64,000 nucleotides of DNA from Polaribacter sejongensis. Lineage in GTDB: Bacteria; Bacteroidota; Bacteroidia; Flavobacteriales; Flavobacteriaceae. The position numbers and the translations under genes were made by a program. Below the pieces are notes generated by a model. That model saw nothing but the letters and a program-made list of their open reading frames with translations. It was not told the DNA's origin and did no database searches. Location of the stretch: contig NZ_CP150667.1 of assembly GCF_038024065.1 (NCBI RefSeq), positions 1,488,001 through 1,552,000 of the forward strand, written 5' to 3'. Within the stretch, counting starts at the first letter, position 1. Every line of letters starts with the position of its first letter. Shown piece by piece: positions 24,843-32,728 of the stretch.

Positions 24843-26534
24843 ATGAAAAAAATAATTTTACTTTTAAGTCTTTCACTCTTCATGATAAACTGTAAGACTG
24901 CAGAAAAAAAAGAGCATACTACAGGTTTAATTACTCAAAAGGCAATGGTTGTTTCTGCAAGAATTGAAGCATCTAAAATAGGTTCTGACATTCTTAAAAA
25001 AGGCGGAAATGCTTTTGATGCAATGGCGGCAACAGATTTAGCTTTGGCTGTTGCGTACCCATTTGCAGGAAACCTTGGTGGTGGTGGTTTTATGGTATAC
25101 CGAAAAGCTGATGGAGAAATTGGCGCGTTAGATTATAGAGAAAAAGCACCGTTAGCTGCCAGCAGAGATATGTATTTAGATAACGAAGGCAATGTTATAT
25201 CAGAAAAAAGCACTTTAGGCGCAATGGCTGTTGGAGTTCCCGGTACATTAGCAGGTATTTTTACTGCTCATAAAAAGTTTGGGACAATGCCGATGTCAGA
25301 AATTTTAAAGCCTGTTATCGCTTTAGCTAAACGAGGTGTTGTTGTAACTAAAAAGCAAGAAGATAGAATCAAAAATTATCAATCTTTATTTTTAAAAGCA
25401 AATAAAGATTCCATTCCTTTTAATAAAAGCTGGAAAGAAAATGACACTATTAAATATCCTGCGTTAGCAGAAACATTACTCCGTATTCAACAAAATGGAT
25501 TAGATGAATTTTACAACGGAGAAACTGCTCAAAAAATAGTCAATTTTATTCAAGCCAATGGAGGAATCATCACTTTAGAGGATTTAGCAAAATACGAGGC
25601 TAAATGGAGAATTCCAGTTACTTTTACCTATGACGATTTAAAAGTAATTTCGATGTCTCCCCCATCTAGCGGAGGTGTTGCATTAGCACAAATAATGAAA
25701 GCTATTGAGCCTTTTGATCTAGATAAATTTGGGCATAACACAACAAAATCTATTCAAGTTATTACAGAAGCAGAAAGACGTGCGTATGCAGATAGAAGTT
25801 TCTTTTTAGGAGATCCAGACTTTGTTACTGTACCACAACAAAAATTAATTTCTAAAGCATATGCAACAGAAAGAATGGCAGATTTTTCTTTTGAAAAAGC
25901 AACAAAATCTGCCGATGTTTCTCATGGAAATATAGAAATTATAGAAAGTGATGAAACTACCCATTATTCAATTGTAGATCAGTTTGGTAATGCCGTTTCT
26001 GTAACTACAACCTTAAACGGAGCGTATGGTTCTAAATTATATTCACCTGAATTAGGTTTCTTTTTCAATAATGAAATGGACGATTTTAGCAGCAAACCTG
26101 GTGTGCCAAATATGTTTGGTTTAATTGGTGCAAAAGCCAATGAAATTCATCCAGAAAAAAGAATGTTGAGTTCTATGACACCAACTATTGTAGAAAAAAA
26201 CGGCAAACTTTTTATGGTAGTCGGAACTCCTGGTGGATCGACCATTATAACGTCTGTTTTACAAACTATTTTAAATGTACATGAATATAAAATGGGAATG
26301 CAAGAAGCGGTAAATGCAGCGAGATTTCACCACCAATGGTTGCCAGATGTAGTTAAAATGGAACCGAATAGCTTTGACAAACAAGTGATCTCAGAATTAA
26401 AAGACCTTGGATACACCATTGATGAAACTACTTCTAGAATTATTGGTAAAGTTTCAGCAATTTTAGTGTTACCCGACGCTACTTTAGAAGGTGGAGCAGA
26501 CAAACGTGGAGATGATACTGCTATAGGGTTTTAA
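24843..26534 (+). CDS. ggt: Gamma-glutamyltransferase
   Basis: A 563-residue lipoprotein precursor (SLFMINC, lipidated Cys17). It cleaves gamma-glutamyl bonds, for example in glutathione, and self-processes into large and small subunits. The catalytic nucleophile is Thr373 in DETTHYSIVDQFGN, where autocleavage occurs. Other family marks are GNLGGGGFMVYR, ALDYREKAP, the SMTPTIVEKNGK block and GTPGGSTIITSVLQ. It acts in the periplasm or on the outer membrane. It stands alone between the AcpH-like gene and an 8-base tandem repeat. Confidence 0.95.
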   Translation: MKKIILLLSLSLFMINCKTAEKKEHTTGLITQKAMVVSARIEASKIGSDILKKGGNAFDAMAATDLALAVAYPFAGNLGGGGFMVYRKADGEIGALDYREKAPLAASRDMYLDNEGNVISEKSTLGAMAVGVPGTLAGIFTAHKKFGTMPMSEILKPVIALAKRGVVVTKKQEDRIKNYQSLFLKANKDSIPFNKSWKENDTIKYPALAETLLRIQQNGLDEFYNGETAQKIVNFIQANGGIITLEDLAKYEAKWRIPVTFTYDDLKVISMSPPSSGGVALAQIMKAIEPFDLDKFGHNTTKSIQVITEAERRAYADRSFFLGDPDFVTVPQQKLISKAYATERMADFSFEKATKSADVSHGNIEIIESDETTHYSIVDQFGNAVSVTTTLNGAYGSKLYSPELGFFFNNEMDDFSSKPGVPNMFGLIGAKANEIHPEKRMLSSMTPTIVEKNGKLFMVVGTPGGSTIITSVLQTILNVHEYKMGMQEAVNAARFHHQWLPDVVKMEPNSFDKQVISELKDLGYTIDETTSRIIGKVSAILVLPDATLEGGADKRGDDTAIGF

Positions 26535-26603
26535 TTGACAGTTAGCAAAAATATTGAAATTAAAAAAATTATCGATAAAATTTTATATTAAGGTAAACAA
26601 TCG

Positions 26604-26664
26604 AACTTTGAAACTTTGAAACTTTGAAACTTTGAAACTTTGAAACTTTGAAACTTTGAAACTT
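26604..26664. repeat. 8-base tandem repeat directly upstream of the VOC gene
   Basis: The unit aactttga is repeated without change seven times plus five bases (61 bases), ending exactly at the ATG of the next gene. The array therefore occupies the leader and probably promoter of the VOC gene. Such arrays change length by slippage, so spacing here could vary between cells. Confidence 0.9.
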
Positions 26665-27087
26665 ATGCAAATACAACCATTTCACTTAGCGATTCCTGTT
26701 CAGGACTTAGAAAAATGTAGAATTTTTTACAGAGATACTTTAAATTGTGAAGAAGGCAGAAGCACAGAACAATGGGTAGATTTTAATTTCTTCGGACATC
26801 AATTGGTGATTCATCAAAAAGAAGGTTATATACCAACAGAATCAGTTACAAATCCTGTTGATGGACACGATGTTCCTGTTCCGCATTTTGGCGTTGTTTT
26901 AACTTGGGAAGATTGGCATTCTTTAGCAGATCGTTTAAAGGCTGCAAATACAAAGTTCGAAATTGCTCCTTGTATACGTTTTAAAGGAAAAGTAGGTGAA
27001 CAAGCAACCATGTTTTTTAAAGATCCAGAAAACAATGCTTTAGAGTTTAAAGCATTTCAAGATATGAACCAATTGTTTGCTAAATAA
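26665..27087 (+). CDS. VOC family protein (glyoxalase/bleomycin-resistance fold)
   Basis: A 140-residue cytosolic protein with two beta-alpha-beta-beta-beta modules: [24 protein letters not shown] at the start and [18 protein letters not shown] in the middle, ending [15 protein letters not shown] with the usual metal-binding glutamate. Members act as dioxygenases, glyoxalases or resistance proteins; the particular activity is not clear. The ATG at 26665 is chosen over the in-frame TTG at 26656, which lies inside the tandem repeat. Confidence 0.85.
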   Translation: MQIQPFHLAIPVQDLEKCRIFYRDTLNCEEGRSTEQWVDFNFFGHQLVIHQKEGYIPTESVTNPVDGHDVPVPHFGVVLTWEDWHSLADRLKAANTKFEIAPCIRFKGKVGEQATMFFKDPENNALEFKAFQDMNQLFAK

Positions 27088-27120
27088 AAAAGGTTCTTAA
27101 AATAGATTATAAAATGTTCC

Positions 27121-27184
27121 CTCGAGCGCAGTCGAGAGGTTAATTTACAAGTAACAACATATAAATCCGTTTCAACTGCGCTAA
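27121..27184. repeat. Third copy of the cgagcgcagtcg inverted-repeat pair
   Basis: An exact core at 27123-27134 faces a degenerate inverted arm caactgcgctaa at 27173-27184, immediately upstream of the pseudouridine synthase gene. Same family as 1608-1656. Confidence 0.65.
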
Positions 27185-27201
27185 ACCAGACATCTCAAAT
27201 A

Positions 27202-28071
27202 ATGCATATATCAGAAACTCATATTGTTGAAAAGTTAGAAAAACCAATTCGTTTTCAAGAATATAGCGTTGGTATTTTTAACACAATCCCCACAAAATCT
27301 GGTATTAAAAAAGCTATTAAAAAGGGACTTATTTTTATTGATGGAAGTTTGGCAACCACATCCAAATACATTTCTGGAGGAGAAAAAATAGAACTTTTTG
27401 AATCTGAAAACTCATCAACATTTGAAAGGTTAGAACTAGATATTGAAGTTTTATTTGAAGACGAAACGTTAGCCATTGTTTACAAACCTGCAGGTATTTT
27501 AGTGAGTGGTAATAAGTTTGTGACCATTGCAAACGGGTTGGCACAAAACCTTAAAAAAAGCACTTTAGCTGATGCTGTAAAACCACAACCAATTCATCGG
27601 TTAGATTATCCTACAAGCGGACTTTTATTAATAGGTAAAACAAGCACAGCTATTACTGTATTAGGGAAATTATTTAAAGAAAAAGAAATTAAGAAGACCT
27701 ATTTTGCTGTAACTATTGGTAAAATGAACTCAGAAGGAACTATAAAACTACCTATTGAAGAAAAGGAATCTGAAACAGATTTTCAAGTTTTACAATCTGT
27801 AATTTCAGAACGTTTTGAGTATTTAAACTTGGTGAAATTATCACCAAAAACAGGAAGAAAACACCAACTTAGAAAACATTTATTTTCTATAGGAAATCCT
27901 ATTTTAGGTGATAAAGAGTACTTTTTAGAAGGTAAAGTTTTAAACGGAAAAGGTTTGTATTTACATGCAGCAACTTTAGATTTTATGCATCCTTTTACAA
28001 AAACACCTATTTCTATATCAAAAGCATTGCCTAAAAAATTTAATAAAATATTTAATGAACTATCGTTTTAA
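27202..28071 (+). CDS. RluA family pseudouridine synthase
   Basis: A 289-residue RNA-modifying enzyme. An S4-like RNA-binding region occupies residues ~25-70 (IKKAIKKGLIFIDG). The catalytic domain shows YKPAGILVSGN, then HRLDYPTSGLLLIGKT with the catalytic Asp135, and ends with the SPKTGRKHQLRKHL and GDKEYF motifs. The exact target uridine (rRNA or tRNA) cannot be read from sequence. Confidence 0.92.
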   Translation: MHISETHIVEKLEKPIRFQEYSVGIFNTIPTKSGIKKAIKKGLIFIDGSLATTSKYISGGEKIELFESENSSTFERLELDIEVLFEDETLAIVYKPAGILVSGNKFVTIANGLAQNLKKSTLADAVKPQPIHRLDYPTSGLLLIGKTSTAITVLGKLFKEKEIKKTYFAVTIGKMNSEGTIKLPIEEKESETDFQVLQSVISERFEYLNLVKLSPKTGRKHQLRKHLFSIGNPILGDKEYFLEGKVLNGKGLYLHAATLDFMHPFTKTPISISKALPKKFNKIFNELSF

Positions 28072-28156
28072 AAACCTCATTAACTTTTAATAAAGCCAAC
28101 ACATAGTTTCTTCATTCTAAAAAGATTAATTTAGCCACTTATTATAAAATCACAAA

Positions 28157-29440
28157 ATGAAGAAGCTTTTTAAAATTATTGGAATTATTTTATTACTAAT
28201 AATTGTATCGGCAGGAATCTATTATTTTACTACAAGTGAACCTTTACCGGAAGGAAAACAAGGTAAAGAAGCCGATGCTTTAGCAGAAAACATGTTAAAT
28301 GCGTTAAACATTGATGCTTACAAGAACACAGAAATACTAGAATGGAGTTTTAGAAATGAACATCATTATAAATGGATTAAAAGATCGAATGTTGTTGTTG
28401 TAAAATGGGATGAAAATACCGTTCATTTATTTTTAAATGAACCGCAAAAAAGCCTTGTGGACGTTAAAGGAATTGAGGTTAAAAATCCTGATCCAAAAAT
28501 TATAAAACAGGCACAAGACTTTTTTAATAACGATTCTTTTTGGTTAGTAGCTCCTTACAAAGTTTTTGATGCAGGAACAGAAAGACGCCTAGTAAAGTAC
28601 AATGATAAAGATGCCTTATTAATAACATACACTTCGGGAGGCTCTACCCCAGGAGATTCTTATTTATGGTTTTTAGATGAAAACTATTTACCAACTTCTT
28701 TTAAAATGTGGACTTCAATAATTCCTATTGGTGGTGTTTCTGCCACTTGGTCTGATTTAAAAGACACCAAAACAGGAATCAAATTACCAACTAAACACAA
28801 ACTTTCTTTATTTGGTTTAGAAATAAATATGGGAGAAGTAACATCGGAAAATAGTAAAGCAGATATTCTTGCTAATAATATTTTAAAAGCGATAAAACAT
28901 GAAGCTTACAAAAACACTCGTTTTATAGAATGGAGTTTTGGAGGAAAAAGACATTTTAAATGGGACAAAGAAAAACATATTGTAGATGTTTCTTGGGATA
29001 GCATTCGTGTACAATTATATCCAAGAAATAAAGAAAATAGCAGTGTGTTTATCAACAACAAGAAACAAGAAATTGCAAATACTGAAGTTGTAAAAAAAGC
29101 TTGGGATATTTTTAATAATGACTCTTTTTGGTTGGTTGCTCCTCATAAATTATTTGATAATGGAACCATTAGAAGTATTCAAAAAGTCGATGACAAAGAA
29201 GTATTATTGGTAAAATATACAACTGGTGGTACAACTCCTGGTGACTCTTATCTTTGGTTTGTAGATGAAAACTACATTCCTAAAAGCTATAAAATGTTTG
29301 TACCTAGTAAAAAGATGAACGGAGTCCCTGCTACTTGGCAAGACTGGATAACCACAGAAAGTAGTACTTTATTACCAACAAACCACGTTTTTGGTAATGG
29401 TAATATTTTAAGTATGGGTACAGTAAAAGGATATAATTAA
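28157..29440 (+). CDS. Membrane-anchored protein with two tandem copies of a ~190-residue domain
   Basis: I recognise no named family. The 427-residue protein has a basic N-terminus and one hydrophobic segment (residues ~5-24), so it is probably anchored in the inner membrane facing the periplasm. The rest is two homologous units, about residues 38-228 and 234-423. Each contains AYKNT, EWSF, a tryptophan-rich H-x-KW stretch, NNDSFWLVAP, a TPGDSYLWF block and PATW or SATW. The many aromatic residues and beta pattern recall lipoprotein-carrier folds such as LolA/LppX, which is only a guess. It overlaps the AI-2E family gene by one base, so the two are coupled. Confidence 0.8.
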   Translation: MKKLFKIIGIILLLIIVSAGIYYFTTSEPLPEGKQGKEADALAENMLNALNIDAYKNTEILEWSFRNEHHYKWIKRSNVVVVKWDENTVHLFLNEPQKSLVDVKGIEVKNPDPKIIKQAQDFFNNDSFWLVAPYKVFDAGTERRLVKYNDKDALLITYTSGGSTPGDSYLWFLDENYLPTSFKMWTSIIPIGGVSATWSDLKDTKTGIKLPTKHKLSLFGLEINMGEVTSENSKADILANNILKAIKHEAYKNTRFIEWSFGGKRHFKWDKEKHIVDVSWDSIRVQLYPRNKENSSVFINNKKQEIANTEVVKKAWDIFNNDSFWLVAPHKLFDNGTIRSIQKVDDKEVLLVKYTTGGTTPGDSYLWFVDENYIPKSYKMFVPSKKMNGVPATWQDWITTESSTLLPTNHVFGNGNILSMGTVKGYN

Positions 29441-30522
29441 TGAAATCTAAAACAATTGCCAGCGGAATTTTAAGGGCTATAGGAATACTTTTAGGTATTT
29501 TTCTTCTTGGCTATTTCTTATACACCATTCAATCTGTAATTATCTATATTATAATTGCAAGCATTTTATCGTTGGTTGCCAGACCTATCATTATTTTTCT
29601 AAGAGAAAAACTAAAGTTTCCAAACACGCTTGCTGTTGTATTTACCATGATTTTTATGTTAAGCCTATTAACAGGTTTAATTTTAATGTTTATCCCTTTA
29701 ATTACTGAGCAAGGCCAAAATTTATCTTTGCTTGAGGTGGATAAACTGGAAGCAAATATTCAGGAAATTTTTAATCAAATTACAGGCTATTTTTCTTCTA
29801 GAGGAATAGATGTTTTGGGGGAATTAAAAAATGTAGATTTTATTTCTCAATTTAAAGAAATCCCTGATTTCTTAAATGCTGTTTTAGGCGCTGTAGGTAC
29901 TATAAGTGTTGGTTTATTTTCTGTATTATTTATCTCTTTCTTTTTTATGAAAGATAGTCACTTGCTTAAAAATGGCGTGATGGCAATAGTCCCAGAAGGC
30001 AATGAAAGCAGATTCTCTAAATCTTTAGATACCATTAATAATTTACTGTCTAGATATTTTATTGGATTAATTTCCCAAATTACAATCCTGTTTATCATAT
30101 ACACTGTTATCTTACTAATTTTTGGAATTAATAACGCCGTCGTCATTGCTTTTTTATGTGCTTTGTTAAACCTAATTCCGTATGTAGGGCCGTTAATTGG
30201 CGCTGTAATTATGTTTATTTTGTCGATGACGAGTAATATTGGACTAGATTTTCAATCAGAAATTTTACCAACAACAATGTATGTAATGACTGGTTATCTA
30301 ATTGCACAATTAATTGACAATTTTGCGAGTCAGCCAATTATATTTTCTAAGACAACAAAATCTCATCCGTTAGAAATTTTCTTAATAATAATTATTGGAG
30401 GCCTACTTTTTGGTGTTGTAGGTATGATTACTGCCGTACCTTTATACACTGCGTTAAAAGTAATTTTAAAAGAGTTTTTGGCTGATAATAAAATAGTAAA
30501 ATCATTAACTAAAGATCTCTAA
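29440..30522 (+). CDS. AI-2E family transporter
   Basis: A 360-residue inner-membrane protein with about eight helices, of the AI-2E/PerM/TqsA family. It opens with three to four helices (residues ~10-90), has the soluble linker with LLEVDKLEANIQEIF, and the conserved ALLNLIPYVGPLIGAVI motif, ending with GVVGMITAVPLYTALKVI. Family members have been linked to autoinducer-2 export and to sodium/proton antiport; function here is open. Its ATG overlaps the stop of the two-domain protein (TAATG). Confidence 0.9.
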   Translation: MKSKTIASGILRAIGILLGIFLLGYFLYTIQSVIIYIIIASILSLVARPIIIFLREKLKFPNTLAVVFTMIFMLSLLTGLILMFIPLITEQGQNLSLLEVDKLEANIQEIFNQITGYFSSRGIDVLGELKNVDFISQFKEIPDFLNAVLGAVGTISVGLFSVLFISFFFMKDSHLLKNGVMAIVPEGNESRFSKSLDTINNLLSRYFIGLISQITILFIIYTVILLIFGINNAVVIAFLCALLNLIPYVGPLIGAVIMFILSMTSNIGLDFQSEILPTTMYVMTGYLIAQLIDNFASQPIIFSKTTKSHPLEIFLIIIIGGLLFGVVGMITAVPLYTALKVILKEFLADNKIVKSLTKDL

Positions 30523-30528
30523 TTTCTT

Positions 30529-31713
30529 TTGAATAAAGCCATTTTAAGTCCAGAAATTCAGCAATTTATTACTGATAATTTAAAATCAAACATTACAAAA
30601 CTGATTTTAAAAGGAAGTCCATTTAGAGATATTTCTGTACAAGAATTAGCCAACCAAATTGTGGCTAAACAAAAATCTGAACACAAACTTGCTAGCTGGT
30701 TTTCTACAGAAAACATATATTATCCGCCCAAAATAAGTATTGAGCAAACCTCTTCAGAAATTACGGCTGCTTATAAAAACAACTTGGTTTCAGGAAATTC
30801 AATTATAGATATCACAGGAGGTTTTGGAGTAGATTGTTTTTATTTTTCAAAAAAGTTTAAAGAAGTTATTCATTGTGAAATTAATGAGGATCTATCTGAA
30901 ATTGTAAAACACAACTATCAGAAACTACAAGTAAAAAATATAACTACATTTTCGGGTGATGGACTTGAATATCTAAAAAATCACAAAGCAAAATTTGATT
31001 GTATTTACATAGATCCATCAAGAAGAAATGATCTAAAAGGAAAGGTGTTCTTACTAAATGATTGTTTGCCGAATGTACCCGAAAACATCGATTTTCTTTT
31101 TACCAAAACCAATCAAATCCTCATTAAAAACTCACCTATTTTAGATATTACAAGCACTATTAATGAATTAAAATTTGTAAAAGAAATTCATATTATTGCC
31201 GTGAATAATGAAGTGAAAGAATTGTTGTTTTTATTAGAAAAAGAGTACAGTGATCCAATAAAAATCAGAACCGTAAATATTGGTAAAAAAGAGATACAAA
31301 CTTTTAATTTTAATTATAAAGAAGCAGTAAATTCTGAATATTCTGAGCCACTCACCTATTTGTATGAGCCAAACGCTGCAATCCTAAAATCTGGAGGTTT
31401 TCATGAAATTTCACAACAATTAAAGGTTTTTAAATTACAACAACATTCTCATTTATATACTTCTGATGAAATTATTGATTTTCCTGGAAGGGTCTTTAAA
31501 ATAGAGAACGTTTTAAGTTACGATAAAAAGAAACTTAAAAAATTAGTTGTAGAAAACAAAGCAAATATTACCACAAGAAATTTCCCAAAAACGGTTGCTC
31601 AAATTAGAAAAGATACCAAAATTAAAGATGGAGGAAATACATATTTATTCTTTACAACGCTTAACACTACTGAGTATATTGTTATTCTTTGTAAGAAAAA
31701 ACAGCACAAATAG
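30529..31713 (+). CDS. Class I SAM-dependent methyltransferase with THUMP-like region
   Basis: A 394-residue cytosolic methyltransferase. The SAM-binding motif is SIIDITGGFGVDCFYFSKKF (~residue 85) and the downstream motif CIYIDPSRR (~160) is typical of the RsmD-like/THUMP-like methyltransferase group in Bacteroidetes; the C-terminal ~90 residues would be the THUMP-like domain. A nucleic-acid substrate is likely. No ATG fits; the TTG at 30529 gives the conserved beginning MNKAILSPEIQQFI, six bases after the AI-2E stop. Confidence 0.85.
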   Translation: MNKAILSPEIQQFITDNLKSNITKLILKGSPFRDISVQELANQIVAKQKSEHKLASWFSTENIYYPPKISIEQTSSEITAAYKNNLVSGNSIIDITGGFGVDCFYFSKKFKEVIHCEINEDLSEIVKHNYQKLQVKNITTFSGDGLEYLKNHKAKFDCIYIDPSRRNDLKGKVFLLNDCLPNVPENIDFLFTKTNQILIKNSPILDITSTINELKFVKEIHIIAVNNEVKELLFLLEKEYSDPIKIRTVNIGKKEIQTFNFNYKEAVNSEYSEPLTYLYEPNAAILKSGGFHEISQQLKVFKLQQHSHLYTSDEIIDFPGRVFKIENVLSYDKKKLKKLVVENKANITTRNFPKTVAQIRKDTKIKDGGNTYLFFTTLNTTEYIVILCKKKQHK

Positions 31714-31787
31714 AGCCTAAACAACTAAATGTTAATAAATTAAATCCATTTCTTAACATTTTATTCAGTTTTTTTACTAAGTTTACG

Positions 31788-31870
31788 AACACTTTAAGTG
31801 TTTTTTGATTAGGGGCTTAAAACACTTAAATAAAAAGTCTCGAATTCACTTTCGAGGCTTTTGTTTTTTT
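31788..31870 (+). terminator. Two successive hairpins after the methyltransferase gene
   Basis: The first is aacactt / aagtgtt (31788-31802), followed by TTTT. The second has the arms agtctcgaa / ttcgaggct (31836-31859, one G-T pair), followed by a long T run to 31870. Together they should end transcription before fdhD. Confidence 0.75.
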
Positions 31871-31886
31871 ACACTACTTTTTTCAG

Positions 31887-31894
31887 TAATTTTG
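31887..31894 (+). promoter_or_regulatory. Putative -7 promoter box for fdhD
   Basis: TAATTTTG lies just after the terminator pair and 24 bases before the fdhD ATG; a TTG occurs about 23 bases upstream as a possible -33 element. Confidence 0.4.
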
Positions 31895-31918
31895 TATGGA
31901 AAGCTTAACTTTCTAAAC

Positions 31919-32728
31919 ATGCAAACAAGCACTTATCAAGCACTAAAAATTAATCAAAATACACAGACTTCAATTCAGGATGTTTTGGTTGTAGAAGCTG
32001 CTTTACAAATTAACATTAATGATGAGCCTTATACTGTGGTTATGAGAACACCAGATAATGACAAAGCATTAATAAGAGGATTTCTTTTTGCTGAAGATAT
32101 TTATAAAAGTGACAAAACTTTAATTTTTGAAGTAGTTGAAGAAGAAAATGAAATTCCGACGATTATAAACGTTACTATTTCTAAAGAGATATTAGGTAAA
32201 GGATATTTAAATAAAAGAACATTACTCTCTGTTTCTTCCTGCGGAATTTGTGGAAAAAAAGAGCTAAAAGATATTAATGTTGAAGGGGAGAAACTAACTC
32301 AAACAACTACTTTTTCTAGTACTATTTTACATGAAATGTTTTTAAAAATGAATAGTTTTCAGCATACCTTTAAAAACTCTGGTGGTAGTCATGCAGCAGC
32401 ACTTTTTAATAAAAACCATGAGTTTTTAACCGTTAAAGAAGATATTGGTAGACATAATGCTGTAGATAAAGTAATTGGAGATTTGTTGATAAAAGACTAT
32501 TTAAAGCATGCCAAATACTTATTGGTAAGTGGACGCGTTTCTTACGAAATTGTTTCAAAAGCATTTATTGCAAAAATACCGATTATTGTAGCAGTCTCTG
32601 CCTGCTCTTCTTTAGCAGTCGATTTTGCAAAAGAATTTGGTATTTGCCTAATCGGTTTTACAAGAGAGCAAAAAATGACCATTTATTCAAATCCATCATT
32701 TGTTGAAAAAACGAAAAGCTATGTCTAA
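31919..32728 (+). CDS. fdhD: Formate dehydrogenase accessory sulfurtransferase FdhD
   Basis: A 269-residue cytosolic protein that transfers sulfur from a cysteine desulfurase to the molybdenum cofactor of formate-dehydrogenase-type enzymes. The active cysteine pair is C108-G-I-C111 in SVSSCGICGK, and the SGGSHAAALFN, EDIGRHNAVDKVIG and SGRVSYEIVSKA motifs are all present. The ATG at 31919 is used; a longer in-frame extension would run back into the terminator. Its last eight bases overlap the start of the FdhF/YdeP oxidoreductase gene, its likely client. Confidence 0.95.
   Translation: MQTSTYQALKINQNTQTSIQDVLVVEAALQININDEPYTVVMRTPDNDKALIRGFLFAEDIYKSDKTLIFEVVEEENEIPTIINVTISKEILGKGYLNKRTLLSVSSCGICGKKELKDINVEGEKLTQTTTFSSTILHEMFLKMNSFQHTFKNSGGSHAAALFNKNHEFLTVKEDIGRHNAVDKVIGDLLIKDYLKHAKYLLVSGRVSYEIVSKAFIAKIPIIVAVSACSSLAVDFAKEFGICLIGFTREQKMTIYSNPSFVEKTKSYV

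Noticed and set aside
26604..26664. Short direct repeats as a possible CRISPR array
   Set aside because: Units are 8 bases and contiguous without spacers, and no cas gene is near.
27335..27544. Leucine/glutamine-rich open frame inside the pseudouridine synthase gene
   Set aside because: Antisense shadow of a well-supported gene.
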